DNA of 64,000 bases from Paraphoma chrysanthemicola. Its lineage: Eukaryota; Ascomycota; Dothideomycetes; Pleosporales; Phaeosphaeriaceae. Numbering within the stretch: position 1 is the first letter of the stretch; the number at the start of each line of letters is the position of its first letter. The position numbers and the translations under genes were made by a program. This document shows positions 1 to 11,935 of this stretch, piece by piece. The notes beneath the pieces were generated by a model that saw only the letters and a list, made by a program, of their open reading frames with translations, was not told the DNA's origin and searched no databases. The stretch is taken from NCBI GenBank assembly GCA_020744225.1, contig JAGMWG010000006.1, positions 1,896,665 to 1,960,664 of the forward strand, given 5' to 3'.

Positions 1-1103
1 CTCAAATGATAGATTGGAAGAAGAAGGGCGAGGAAGTCCAGAACCTGTTACAAGATGTTCAAGCTGAGTTAGGTCGCAACGACAGCGAGCGTGAGCAGCT
101 TCTGCAGCGCCTGGCTGAAGCCGAGAGACGCGTGGAGGAGGCCGAGAATCGTTCCTCAGAGCTTGAGACCAAGGTCATCGAGGCTGAGAGCAAGAACGTC
201 GACATGACCACATTTATTAACAACGATGATGGAGGAGATAATAAGAAGATCTACTCTGAACTCGAATGTCAGACCGCCATTGCCGAGAAGGTCAATGAGG
301 TTGCGCGGGACTTACACTCGGCATACAAGGCCAAGCACGAGAAGAAGATCAAGGCACTCAAGGACAACTACCAGAAGAAGGCGGATGAGCGATGCAAAGA
401 GCTGAGGCTCCAGATCATCCGCCTGGAGCGACAGGTGGAAGAGGCCGAGAAGAAGCGGGACGACACGTTTAGCAAGGTACTCCCGCCCGGCATGTCTCCC
501 AAGAAGGACGACAGCGGCTCCTCGACGTCCGTATCGAACACGGAAGATCTCCAGAAGCTCGAATCGCAACGAGCCGAGATTGAGAACCTAAAAGCCAAGC
601 TAGCGGGCCTGCAATCTGAGTTGCGGTCACTGCGCAAGTCGCACGACTCCCTGCTGGTGGATCTCGAGGCCGAGCGCGTCGAGAAGGGCGAGCTCGTCGC
701 CGCAGCCGAGCAAATGCTGTCGATGTGTGGAGAGAAGATGGAAGAACTGCAACAAGATGATCTTCGCCGCTCGCAAATAGGCGGCGCACCACCGACAGCG
801 CCAAAGCAAGCTGCGCCTACCGAACACGCAATGCGCAACACCGGCTTCCTTGCCGGCAACGGCCCAGCAGTCTCACGTCCTGGCTCCGCGCTTGGAGGCG
901 GTCGACCTGGCAGTGCAATGGGCGACCGCCTCGGCGCCATGAACGAGCGTGGTGGAAGCGGTGTCCCAAAACCATCTGGTCTTCGTGCACCAGGCGGCTT
1001 CGGCTTCCAAGGCGGCGCAGCCCTGAACCGCAGCACAAGTGGTGGCAAGAGTCGGCTGCTCAGCAACATTGAGCGCATGGGTGGTGGGAAAACACAGGAG
1101 TAG
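1..1103 (+). CDS. Coiled-coil protein, possibly cut by the left edge
   Basis: The frame is open from the window edge; the first ATG is at 6 and the stop at 1101-1103, giving at least 365 residues. Residues 1-150 and about 180-255 are charged heptad-rich coiled coil. The last ~110 residues are a basic, Gly/Pro/Ser-rich tail with repeated RPGSA-type motifs and a VPKPSGLRAP stretch, as in many microtubule- or cytoskeleton-binding proteins. The frame is open upstream of the ATG, so an N-terminal part may lie outside the window. I do not recognise the family; a cytoskeletal or spindle role is only an inference from composition. Coding is very likely: long frame, balanced base composition and no internal stops. 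Confidence 0.8.
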   Translation, partial: QMIDWKKKGEEVQNLLQDVQAELGRNDSEREQLLQRLAEAERRVEEAENRSSELETKVIEAESKNVDMTTFINNDDGGDNKKIYSELECQTAIAEKVNEVARDLHSAYKAKHEKKIKALKDNYQKKADERCKELRLQIIRLERQVEEAEKKRDDTFSKVLPPGMSPKKDDSGSSTSVSNTEDLQKLESQRAEIENLKAKLAGLQSELRSLRKSHDSLLVDLEAERVEKGELVAAAEQMLSMCGEKMEELQQDDLRRSQIGGAPPTAPKQAAPTEHAMRNTGFLAGNGPAVSRPGSALGGGRPGSAMGDRLGAMNERGGSGVPKPSGLRAPGGFGFQGGAALNRSTSGGKSRLLSNIERMGGGKTQE

Positions 1104-2082
1104 AATACCTGGCCTACCTCTATTCCTTCCTCGATAAGACAGGCGGTTGGCGTTTTGAATACTGGTTCGGTGGAGGGCATGGGTATGGGTACGGAATTGG
1201 GTGGACAAAGCGATGAAGAGCTTTATTGAACTAGATATGTGGGCATGGATACGCTTTGGCGTTTTTTTAAGTTGGGGATGTGTGCATATTGTTTCGATGA
1301 GGTTGCAAAACATGTCGTTGTCCGTGAATGTGAAGTTTTACCATGATTTTCGTAATTAAGGCCGATATTTTGTGTGTGAAATTGGAGTTTTTCATACGAC
1401 AAATCGCAGTGTGTTGTTCTTGCTCCAATATCTTTTCTCGACATGCGTGTTGCTTAGCCCTCGTTTCTGAAATGGTGTCAGAGCGTGTATAAACTGACTT
1501 CAACTTTTACACCACGCTGCTTTCATCAACCGCGCAGTACCGTTCCTATACTCCAATCTCACCTCGAATAACCAATTGGAGATGACTAAGTTTGGATTGT
1601 TACAGTCCATAGGCCGATGAACCTTGCCTTCTTCAGCGAGACTCGGATATGCAGGATGTTAGACTGAAGTGGGAATATTAAAAGATTTGTTTTTGGGGTT
1701 CAATGAGTATAGTAGGGTGTGGTTTATATCCGGGTCGGGGAATGGCGGGATATGGTGATGGGGATGTAGCTAGGCTGAAGCTGTGACAACACTAACAACG
1801 CGCAAGACCTTCGCACACATTGGATGAGGATGTTCGAATCTCTATTACTATTGATTCGTTGGATTTTGTTCATGCGTAGCCGTGATGATGTCGTATAAGC
1901 ATGAATTCATGAAGGGAAAGACAGGCTTCGCCCCGCAATCAGTGCGTGGTGAGTAAGGATATATTAAGTACTAAACTGCACGTGCTAGTCGGTGGTATTG
2001 GAGATCAGCCCTCCCTCCCTGAAAATATCCCCTGCCAAACTACCATTCATGTGCCTCTCTACTACACCACAATAATAGCTTC
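1104..2082. other. Intergenic, no gene seen
   Basis: This holds the 3' flank of the coiled-coil gene and the 3' flank of the convergent DUF3237 gene. Only short open frames with no family resemblance occur. I see no RNA gene or repeat. Confidence 0.5.
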
Positions 2083-2678
2083 TCAAACGCTTATATTTGT
2101 CTTTGTCGAAATTACCTTCGCAATCTTAAACCCAACCACAATAGTCCCCTTCTCGGAACCCGGCTTCAAAGACGTACTCCCAACATACACCGCATTCTGC
2201 AACTCCGCATACTTCTTACTCCCCGTCTGAAACGCCCACGAAGACGTAGCCTGGAAGTCCCCGAAATTAACCGCCTTTGCGCCAGGCACTGCGCCAATCA
2301 CAGCCATCACTTCCGGAATCGCGACTTCGGCTCCAGTAGCGCTGATGCGGATGTACTCGGGCGTGTCGTCGTTGGTCTTGATCAGCGTGTCAAGGTGAAG
2401 TCGCAGTATTCCACCCGATGGGTCGATGGTGATCCAGTCGCCGCCGCGGATCGCCTTGCCCTTCACCACAGGATGGAACTGGCTGTCGTTAGTGTGTATT
2501 TACGATGTGTTATTGAGTACTTACATCAGGCTCGGAAGTGAATGTGCCCTCGATGAGGTCCGCATAAGTCAGGGTACCTCCTGTTGAGACATTGCCCAAG
2601 ATGATCTGTGCTGGGCATAAGCACCTATTTACATTACAGCTATATTCGCGGCAATGTGTCTTTGAGGAGTCTCATACA
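2083..2678 (-). CDS. DUF3237-family protein, 5' end unresolved
   Basis: The last exon (2083-2478) encodes the core recognised as DUF3237 (UPF0311): GGDW, then ILRLHLDTLIKTNDDTPEYI, then an aliphatic C-terminus. Upstream, exon 2525-2610 (ILGNVSTGGTLTYADLIEGT) joins it in phase through a 46-bp intron, 2479-2524, with a GTAAGT donor. A further exon ends at 2678 with a GTATG donor and encodes a stretch containing TFHPGDDKSSS. The initiator is not settled; an ATG near 2790 opens a hydrophobic signal-like peptide but in a frame I could not join cleanly. DUF3237 proteins are small beta-barrel-like proteins of unclear function. The gene is convergent with the coiled-coil gene to the left. Confidence 0.65.
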
Positions 2679-2699
2679 GGAAGATTTATCGTCGCCTGG

Positions 2700-4098
2700 A
2701 TGAAAAGTCAGCTTCGTGGCCTTGGTTGATTCGGTGTGCTGTGGCTTACGGTGAAAGAAATTGCTGGGATAAGTGTGTTGAAAAGCATATTTGCACCGAG
2801 GTCACGAATCCTTTGGTGCAATCACGTTGGTCTCTCGTGACTATTATAGTTGTACTGAATACTTCCCTGCCTCACACGGACGTCCATACTGAGCCGCATT
2901 ATGTAGCTGACAAACGAAGCTAACTCCTTAGGAAGATTTTGTCAGCACGCAAAGTGACTGTACATTCGCTTGAGCATCGGCCGCTGCATATTATCATTCT
3001 TCAGCCGTGCACGTTACCCACGTATTGTAATCTCATGCTAAAGTTGGCAGGTCTGGGCGTCAAACTGTTGGTGAGAAATGGATCGTGTACACTAATAGCA
3101 GTCTGATGAGTAAACATAATCTTAGCGATACTGACAAACAGAGGCCTTGATCGAACGAGAGTGGACGTAATATTCGAAAATAGCAAGTGGGTTGCTAGCC
3201 GACATGCAAAGCATTTTGTGTATTGTTGATGCATATTGTTGCCGCTTGTGGCCAGCATCAGATGACGTGGACAAAATAACAGACTACACTCCACATCCTA
3301 ACTGACCAGTGCTATCTATAACATGCCATGTTTATGTAGTTTGCAACTTACTCTTTCATTATGGCAACTCAGTCCTCAGCAAAAATACGACATCTTACCA
3401 CGAATGGCACAAGTATGCTTACCAACTTGGCGGCAGCCCAGCTGCCGAACAGACAAGCACTCGTCATGCTGAACCACTTTTAACCCGACATAGACCTCTG
3501 GTATCCCAAGATAATCGAACTCTGGCCGCCAATCGCTTGCTTGCTATCTACGAGTATGCCGGCAGTGGCTACAGCACCGGAGATGTGGCACGTAGCGTAC
3601 AGAGTCTTTCAAAGAGTGTATACGCCATCTGGTTGAGCTGCTCCTCATTTTGGGGGATGAGATAGTCAATATCTTCATCTTCTTGCTCGGTTGCTACGTC
3701 GTGCAGCTATTTGCGTTCGACGCGGTGTTCCATCGTTTCAGGGTTGATGTTGATCTTCTTCCATACGTACTGCTTGGGACGATCCAGAAGGACATCAAAG
3801 TCACGGCGGGTCAGAATGATGTTGTTGTGCTAAGCCAGAATGCCTATGTTCGGTCGACACAGTTGCAGAGGGTGTAACCTCGCTTTGAACTATACTGGAG
3901 ACTTAGGGCACTAGTCACTTGCGCACAGTCCTGCTAGGTAGAATTGTGGTGGAACGACCTGACAAGCTTCGTGGCAGTGCGCTTTAAGATACATGACGCC
4001 ATAAAGTGTCTCGACACGCCCTGTTGTCCAATGCTTGACTTGTGCCTTCATGTTCGCCTGAATCATCACTAGTTGTGAGATCCACCCTTCATCTCGTA
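2700..4098. other. Gene-poor stretch with one degraded coding trace
   Basis: Open frames on both strands are short and mostly overlap each other. The only protein-like trace is on the minus strand at about 3571-3840, listed separately. The rest may hold the DUF3237 promoter and first exon. Confidence 0.4.
3571..3840 (-). pseudogene. Possible relic of an unidentified gene
   Basis: One minus-strand frame reads as a credible acidic protein segment over about 90 codons (VWKKININPETMEHRVER, then EQEDEDIDYLIPQNEEQLNQ). It has one internal TAG at 3707-3709 and ends in another TAG near 3571. The composition looks coding, and a glutamine codon changed by C-to-T would explain the internal stop. I do not recognise the family. 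It could also be an exon of a longer gene whose other parts I cannot see. Confidence 0.3.
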
Positions 4099-6593
4099 CT
4101 ATGATTGATACGTTTCTGTCTGACTCTTCCACCCTGTCACCGCCTCACTTTCATGAATCGCCGCGCCCGTAGCCGTTCCAAACCGCTGGAGTCTGGGTCT
4201 CACGACCAAATTCCAAGGAGTGGGACAATCCCGACCCAAGCTCAAGACGTCTTGGCTGTTGTCGGGGACGATGACAAAGAGCCGGTAGCGCTGAGAGCAC
4301 ACTTCCAGCCATAGCCTCGAAGCGAATTGCAGCATGCCATCGAGGGCTTTGCGATTGGCTTGATCAATGCCTACCACTTTCTCCAAGGCATCACAAATGC
4401 GTACTAGTATCACCTTCCGAGCCTCTTGATAGCTACTGAGGATGGTCGAATCATTTGTCGACAAAGGTTTCTTGGCGTTCAGCGCGGCAAGAAAGACTTT
4501 GGCATTCTCGTACCGCTTCAAGTTGAGGTCTGCACTTTCTGCTTCGTCGATTCCGCCATGTTCTAAACATCGTGAGACATTGTTCGGTAATTTGGGGGAG
4601 TGCCAAACATACCATGATAAGCGTACTGATATTTCTGGTGGTCGAATGCCTGACCATGCTTGCCCATGATTCGAAACGGCGAGCGGAAAACAAACTCATC
4701 GAGCGTCAGCCACAGACAGTTTTGCAAGACCTGGCGCTTCAGCTTCTGAATATTTTGAACTCGTAGCGCGGCAAGTTCGGCGTTGGTAAATGGCCAGTTT
4801 GCACTCCGACGAGAATCCCAGGCAACGCGAGAAAAGTCTTCAATGTCGGTGCTCAGTCTCATGAACTGGGAGACCAATTCGCGGTCCGTTAAGCCTTTGA
4901 TGTGATCCCTGTGCGAGAGGTCTTGCTTGAGCTCCTCGGCGACCTGCATGATGCGTCTTGTCTCGTTTTTGTAATGCTGTCGGAGTTGCCGCTCTTTTTC
5001 TTTGGCATTTGCTTCTAGCTCTGCAATTCCGTTATGATATTCTGCTTCTTTTGCTTTTGATATTTCCTCATATTGGCGGGCTACGCGTTGTTCTTTCAAC
5101 GTTGTTTCATGCATAAGCTCCTCGAGATGACCCTTGTATTCTTGCGTTTGATAGTCCAGCTGCTGTTGAGTAGACTGCTCCAGATCGCGCAAAGTCTGGC
5201 ACTCTTTCATGAGCTCGTCAATCTGGCGATTGTATCTTGTTCTCTGGTCTGCAATCTTATCTTCGTACTCCCGGGCTTGATCACCATTTTTCTTCTTCCA
5301 GGATTGCTCTAACGCGTTCATGTTGGCCTGGTGTTCCTTCATATGCTCTTCAATCTGGCGATTGTATCTTGTTCTCTGGTCTGCGATCTTATCTTCGTAC
5401 TCCCGGGCTTGATCATCATTTTTCTTCTTCCAGGATTGCTCTAACGCGTTCATGTTGGCCTGGTATTCCTTCATATGCTCTTCAATTTGACAAATATATT
5501 CCGCCTTCTGGTCTTCAATCTTGTCTTTGTTCTCTCGGGCTTGATCATCGTGTCGCTCTCCCCAGGACTGCTCTAGTTCGCTAATTTTGGCTTGGTGTTC
5601 TCGCATATGGCCTTCAATCCGGCGTTTGTACTTTTTTCGCTGTTCTTCGATCTTGCGTTCGTGCTCTCGCACTTCATCATCATGTCGCCTCGTCCAGGAT
5701 TGTTCTAACTCACTCAATTTGCTCTGGTGCGCTTTCCGATCGACTTCGAGTTGGTGGCCATATTTGCTTTCCTGGCTTCTCATCTGCTCTTTGACATCTC
5801 GCGCTTTCTCATCTAATGTCCGCTTCCAAGACCGGTCTGCCTCATTCAGCTTCCTCTGGTGCTCTTTTTCACAGCCTTCCAGCTTTCGGTTGTGCTTCGT
5901 TTCCAGATCTTTCATTTTGTCTCCATGCTCTCGAGCTTCTTGATCAAATGCCTGCTTCCAGGACTGGTCTACTTTAATCAGGTTGTCCTGGTGCGCTTTG
6001 CCCTGGTTCTCAAGCCGAAGCCTGTACTTCGCTTTTTGACTTTTGAACTTTTCGTCATGATCTTGAAATGCCTCAGTTATCGCTCTGTCGTGTGCCTTCT
6101 TCATTTGTTCGATAAGTTTTCCTTTGTGCTTTGCATCAGCCTCAGCATTGCTTCTGTTGTGCTGTTCATGCTCGAGACATTTCCCAAGAGACTCAGCGTG
6201 TTGTTTGAGTTGGGAATTATCGTCAAGAATTCTTTGCACTACATTCTCCACTGTTCCGCTCAGATGTCCTGGTTCATTCTCGTACTCGCCAGGGGCTTGC
6301 TTCTCAATAGCTTGTTTGATGCGTAGAAGTTCCGTGGCTTCATCGGAATCGTCCAATAACTCAGCACTGGCTTCTTTAGCCGGGACTTCAATCGATTGTC
6401 TGCTCCTGCTGGGCTCCACCCGATCCCAGGGTATGCCATCTGCTGACCGTGCCCGTTGAACGTATCTTTTTGAGTCACTGTCTATGGTTGACCCTAACTC
6501 AATACTTCCCGGTTTCTCCATCACCCTCCTACTGGTCCTTGAAATGCCAACGTGATTCTCATTAAGCTTTTGGAGTTTCTTCGGAGCAGGCAT
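4099..6593 (-). CDS. Repeat-containing coiled-coil protein
   Basis: Two exons, 4613-6593 and 4099-4562, join across a 50-bp intron (GTATGT...TTTAG) to give 814 residues. The start used is the ATG at 6591-6593 (MPAPKKLQKL); the frame stays open to 6755, so an earlier start is possible. The centre is a long charged coiled coil built from repeated units carrying an LEQSWKKKNDDQAREYEDKI-type core. Two units, about 5219-5482, are nearly identical at DNA level with a 132-bp (44-residue) period; others are more diverged and extend to about 5990. The C-terminal ~200 residues are non-repetitive and probably globular. It is divergent from the Hsp70-like gene, 406 bp apart. Family not recognised; a structural or scaffold role is inferred only from the coiled coil. 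Confidence 0.8.
5219..5990 (-). repeat. Intragenic tandem repeat, 132-bp and related units
   Basis: The stretch beginning at 5219 recurs almost unchanged at 5351, a 132-bp step that keeps the reading frame. Related but diverged copies continue to about 5990, each carrying the LEQSW-type heptad core. This is typical of a repeat that expands and contracts by slippage or unequal exchange within a coiled-coil gene. Confidence 0.75.
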
Positions 6594-6999
6594 GATGAGG
6601 CGATAGCAGTGCAGCTCGTCGAATTGATAGCGGAAGATAAGAGGAAAGAGCACAACTGACGGGAATATGTTCGATCCAGGCCCTCGATGCAAATGAATGT
6701 GACGATGTGTGCGGGAAGGATCGCTTTCGCCGGGACGCCGTGTATGCTTGTGCATCTATGGCTGGCCTGTGACACTCAGCTGGTCGCTTGTTGTTTCCAA
6801 ATCCGGCGGGTGCATCAAGTCGTCCTCGCTTACATGCCGCCTGCCTGACACGTGTTGCCTGGACCACCGTCGAATTTACAGCCTGATCCCATATGTCCCT
6901 TCCCGAGGCGACGAGGAGATGCGCATTGCACACTCGCTGCTCAGCCCCATTCTCCATCTCTTCAAATATCTACTGACCTCCTGCATTCAAGCCTCCATC
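6594..6999. promoter_or_regulatory. Divergent promoter, coiled-coil / Hsp70-like genes
   Basis: The 406 bp between the two start codons should hold both promoters if these starts are right. Both flanking frames stay open into it, so part may be coding. No TATA box or clear operator was recognised. Confidence 0.4.
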
Positions 7000-9550
7000 A
7001 TGTATCCAGTGTCTGCTCCTAGGTCCGGCCAAAACACTCGCTCCAATGATTCACATTCTGAGAAAGGATCGGGTACCAGCGCATCTGCTTCTGAAGGAAG
7101 CAATCGATGGCAAGATGGAGAAGATGGTGACATTGACCCTGAAATTGCCATCAAGGAGACACGGTTGGTTATTGGGCTAGATTTCGGAACAACGTACACA
7201 GGTGAGTACTTTTGATTCTTGCAATGAAGCCTGCCGAACTGAGGAAACGTATAGGCGTCGCATATGCCACACCTTTAGGTACTATATGCCCGCTAAGTGA
7301 AATCACAGTCATAAAAGACTGGGGTCCGGACATGAAGAATCACGACAAGGTGCCAAGTGTCATATCCTACAACCCCTCCGAGGACTTCCAGCAATGGGGC
7401 TCTAGCCTCAGTCTAGACGCTGTCACAATGGTACGCAAGAAACTTGAAATTTGTCATCACTCGTTGCGAGGAGAACTGGATCTCGTGGTTCAAGTGTTGG
7501 AGGGGATGAGGAACCTCAACTTTGACGGTTTGATCCGGGCCAGCAAGGATCGCCGGTTGCCGATCTATGCCTGTAAAAGTCCAGAGCAGATCATCACGGA
7601 TTACTTGGCAAAGGTCTTCACGTATCTCGATAACACAGTGGCCAACTTCCGTGAGTCGTTCAGAAAGCACACAAAAACAGATCTCGTCATCACCATACCA
7701 ACAGTGAGTGAACCCTTTTTCGATTATTCTCTCGCTCACGGCCAACCAGGATTGGCCGTACGAAGCGTTGAACTCAACTTATCGTGCGATTACCAAAGCT
7801 GGATTCAGTTCTGTCAACTTCCCTAGGCTCAATGATCCCATGTTCGTGACGGAGTCGGAAGCAGCTGCGAGATATACCGTCCGGTACTATAAGGACACCC
7901 AAAAAATGGACTTTCTGAAGGTACACTTCGTGCAATATAACCTTTGCGTTCAATGTTTGCTAACAAAGCTTCAGGATAATTCGTACTTCGTACTTTGTGA
8001 TGCAGGGGGAGGCACTGTGGTACGTCGACGTATGCACGTAGCCGACACAAAACGCTTACCGTATACAAGGATGTGGTGTCGTATGAAGTTGTCAAGACAT
8101 ATCCTACTCTTCAATTGAAGCAGATTGGGAGGCCAACTGGTGTCTATCAAATCGCCCCAGGATGAGTGGTGATCGCTGACCCTACGCAGGCAAGAAATGC
8201 GGCTCAATCTTCATCAACGAAAGATTCAAGAGATGGCTTCGGGCGCAGATCGGCGACGAGAATTGGGAAAAGCTTGATCCTGAAATGAAACTGGACAGGA
8301 CGGCGTCTTATGACTCGGAAACACCGGCTATGAGATCGCTCATGGACGAATTTGATATCCGAAAGGAACGTTTCGATGCAACAGAAACGCGCGATATCCG
8401 TTTCGATCTGCCCGAACCCTTGGATAATCGTGAGTTCAGCTTGAGTGCAGCTAATGCTCCTACTTCATGCCCCCGCTCGCTGACAAACTGATTTGCAGTC
8501 GACGCGGGAGAAGTTCGGTCCGGAGAAGTCACGATTCCCAGGTACACATCTCAGATCCCTCTTGTGCGCTGTGAGAATTTACTGAGCTATCTAGGCAATG
8601 TATGGAATCATTCTTCGATGCATGTCTAGAAGACATCATTCCTATGCTGAGACATCACATGGCTCAAATTGAGTCTTTGGCGAGTGGTAAACCGAAGGAA
8701 AGTTTGTTTCCGATAAATTAGGCGTGATCGCAACTGACTGTAATGGCAGAACCTATTTTTGGTAGGAGGCTTTGGTAGCTCACCGTATCTTCAACATTAC
8801 ATCCAGAAGGCCATGAAAGTCTACAGGATCAAATTTCGCACCCCCGACACATCCTGGACCGCTGTTGTGCAAGGTGCCGTCGCGTGCGGCGTTGACAATG
8901 TGCAGATCTCATCAATTCGGAAGGGAAGAGCATCGAAAAGCAGCTACGGCGTATGCATGAATGAGGCATTTCAAGCGGAGAGTCATACGTCAAAGGATCT
9001 CATAAAAGAACGCAATGGGAAAATGTATGCTATAGCACAGTTGATTTGGTTGATCAATCAGGGCGATCTCATCCTCGTGAATGAGCCACGGAAGGTCAGT
9101 ATGGAGTTCGACATCAGTTTTGATAAGACGCGACTAGACCTGGAGATCCCAATCTATCAGTACTCGACTTCAGACGATGAGGATGAGGACGATCGGCCAG
9201 ATCGACTGTCTAACGCGGTCAACGGTATGTAATTCAAGACGGCTCCCAACTTGAAACTACGCTGATCAAACCAAGACGTTTCCAAGGCGGCCGTCCTACG
9301 AATTGACCTAGCCAAACTCCGCCTCTTCTTAGGCCACGAGAAGGGCGCGGTAAACCGTCGAGAAGCTATGTACCAGCAAGCCCAAACTGGAAATAGTACA
9401 TACCTCAGATTGATGGAGGGGGTCCTCTTCTCAGCGTTGCAATCAAGGTACCAAGTCACTTTGCGTCTCGAATTAGAGCAGAGCACGAAGTCACTGCAAG
9501 CTTCCGTATCTTTGGGCGATAGGACTCTCGACACGACTCAAATAGCGTGA
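7000..9550 (+). CDS. Hsp70-like fungal actin-fold ATPase
   Basis: Ten exons: 7000-7201, 7255-7703, 7750-7920, 7975-8019, 8070-8139, 8190-8429, 8499-8541, 8595-8697, 8750-9224, 9276-9550, totalling 690 residues. The phosphate-1 motif GLDFGTTYTGVAYA spans the first intron. Phosphate-2 is CDAGGGTV, followed by KCGSIFINERF, and the adenosine motif is VGGFGSSPYL. This is the divergent Hsp70-like family common in filamentous fungi, which lacks a standard substrate-binding domain; clients are unknown. Nine junctions fit, eight of them with ordinary GT...AG signals. The junction after 8697 falls at AAG|GAAAGT, without GT, although family sequence (GKPK then NLFLVGGF) demands it; an alternative GC donor lies at TTG|GCGAGT. 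So the gene may use a rare donor or be damaged. An in-frame upstream start at 6709 cannot be excluded. Confidence 0.85.
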
Positions 9551-10187
9551 GACTGAGCCACGGCTACTTCTTGATCACTGGCGACATTCAAGCTTGCATT
9601 TTGAGATCTGAGCGATGTGAGTACGGCTGCAAGTAGACTGGGCCAGCAGGTGGCTGTCATGAAGCGATAGAATGTAGTTCATCTGAGAAATAGCTGCCTC
9701 AAATGTGGCGTTCGATGAATCTTAGTAGTCATGGCATCAGCGCCGTCTTTTCATCGGTGTAACGGAGCTGGCATTGGATTTCTTCAAAAAGTGGGGATAT
9801 CCATGGCGGACGAGGTATATGCTCAATATGATTGGTAATTCTTTAAGAGGGAGCCAAGTGATACTGCAGTGTGATCTGTGGAGGCAGTCTCGCCATGCGT
9901 GGTTCTGCGCATTCCAAGAGCTGGCTGGCTTGGCAATTCAGCCTTCCTGCACACTTAACGCACCTAGCAGTCCTTCATTCACGTTAAACCAGTCATTTAG
10001 TGTTCCGCCAATCAACGCCCTCCACGTTCAGATCGATGCCTGCTTCATATGTTTGGTTTTTCTCAGCTGAAGTCCATGAGCGGCACCGCTATCGAGCAGC
10101 TGGACGCATGACAACCACTTCAAAACATCTCTACCCATAAGCTAAAGAATTGGGGAGAAACTTTGATCCACCAAATCACCATTGAAG
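9551..10187. other. Intergenic, no gene seen
   Basis: The 3' flank of the Hsp70-like gene and the upstream region of the next small gene. A 98-codon open frame near 9774-10070 has no protein-like features. Confidence 0.4.
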
Positions 10188-10730
10188 ATGTTTAGAAAGC
10201 TGAAACATGCCTTTAAAAACTCTGATCAACCACACTCGAAACCGGTGCTCGTCTCCCAGTCTTCCCACCCACCAGCCACGCGCGAACAACGTACCGTCAA
10301 ACTGCTTGGTAAAAAGAGCCATCCCACTACAACCCAGGTAGAGCTGAGCGAAATCGATGACGATTATGCGCAGCCCGAACAAATAGGCCCCGGCGACCGA
10401 CCCGGCACCTACCTTGTGCAAGCACACGATATTCGTCACCTACGCAAGCAACTTCAACTGCGCTATGCACTAGATACGCATATATGGAATGAAGGTTATA
10501 CTGCGAAGACATGGGAACAACCTCCACTAGAAGAGCAGATGTGCAAGTCCGATGCACTGCTTGAGTCGATCATGAATATGGTGAACGGGTGGAACAATGC
10601 TGCATTTTTCAGCGACTCAGACTACATGATATTCTGCGAGATTAAGAAACGACTGGATGAGGGAGGTAAGAGGAAATGGAAGGGCAATGGACCGTGGGTG
10701 GACCGCGGAAAGCAACAACATGGAGACTAG
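10188..10730 (+). CDS. Small hypothetical protein
   Basis: A single exon of 180 residues starting at the ATG at 10188 (MFRKLKHAFKNSD). The N-terminal 60 residues are basic and low-complexity. The rest is mixed and probably folded, with a TYLVQAHDIRHLRKQLQLR helix and a WNNAAFFSDSDYMIFCEIKK stretch. No signal peptide or membrane segment. I do not recognise it; the unbroken frame and protein-like second half support a real gene. Confidence 0.6.
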   Translation: MFRKLKHAFKNSDQPHSKPVLVSQSSHPPATREQRTVKLLGKKSHPTTTQVELSEIDDDYAQPEQIGPGDRPGTYLVQAHDIRHLRKQLQLRYALDTHIWNEGYTAKTWEQPPLEEQMCKSDALLESIMNMVNGWNNAAFFSDSDYMIFCEIKKRLDEGGKRKWKGNGPWVDRGKQQHGD

Positions 10731-11935
10731 AGACAGGAACGATAATTTCTGTTAGGGCAAGGGATTGGAATTGATCGTTTTTACGATGTTCAGACGGCAG
10801 GGAACGGTAGTCTCTTATCGAAAGACGGCGTTTTATCTTCCGAGGCCGTGCCGATGCATTGTGTAAAATAGTGGACGTTGGCATATCCAAGCATTAAGCC
10901 CTAGTCCTCCGCCGGTAGACTTGTAAAGAGAAGACCTCACCAAAGTCAAGAACGGACTGACTCTTTCCCAAGTCACCATACCGTGTTTTCAGTCCAGACG
11001 TATGAAAAGCTTACATGCAAAAGACATCACCATTCACCCCGCCTCGGTCCAAGAATCAAGCATATACGTAAAACAATGCGATTGCGTGGAGTGCGTCGTC
11101 GATGTACGCCCGGAGCAATCGTGGTACCCCCGACGCCCTGACCGAAATTAGCGAGACCAGACGACCATCAGGCCCTCCAACTACGTGTCTCAGCCTCAGA
11201 ACCAACAAGTAAGCAGGTTACTCTCCTACCGAATCAAAAGTGATCTAACGGTGGCTGAGTGTCCGCCCCGCTCCGCTATGGCATTTCGCTTCTAGGAGCG
11301 AAATTCGGCTTTGGAGCGAAATGCGCCTGGGAGGCCTTGTGAGGACTGAGATTGCATCGCAACGGATGAACGCATGAAGAAAGATAACTTTTTGCTGTAT
11401 TCTAGAGAGAGCAAAATCACGAGAGTTGAATTACCATGTGCTGCCAATTGATCTTGGAAATACTTGGCTATCGTGTCCACCATCCTTTCCCACAACCCCG
11501 AAAATACCGACCGAACATAACTTGCTCCACAGAATCCGCAGTATCTCCATCTTACTCCATTCAGCGCGTCTTGCGATCACGCTTGGCAACGGCCCCAGCG
11601 AATTTCGCACGTTGAGCGAAGGACCCCGAACGGGACGATCACTACCCTTGTGTTGTTATTCTAGGATACCAACGAGTCGTTGCATATGCCTTGGAGCCTA
11701 CACTGCACACGACTGGAGATGGGGTATTGTGGCGAAGCAGATTTGGAGCTGGAATAATCACTTTGAAAATGTACATATATCATTGCCCCGTCTGCTGTCT
11801 CATTGAAGTCATCAACCATCACATCAAACATCTTCATCTTCATCACAACACACCTTCCCTTCCAGCGATCCATCACCTCCAACCCAAATTCCCATCTCGA
11901 TATCAATCCATACAACCCCTTCAACACCATCCATA
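10731..11935. other. Intergenic, no gene seen
   Basis: About 1.2 kb with only short overlapping frames. The last ~200 bp are pyrimidine- and CA-rich, as is common just upstream of fungal start codons, and lead into the RTA1-like gene. Confidence 0.4.

Noticed and set aside
368..1180. A 270-codon minus-strand open frame over the first gene
   Set aside because: It mirrors the coiled-coil gene; its composition is Pro/Arg/Ser-rich as expected of an antisense shadow.
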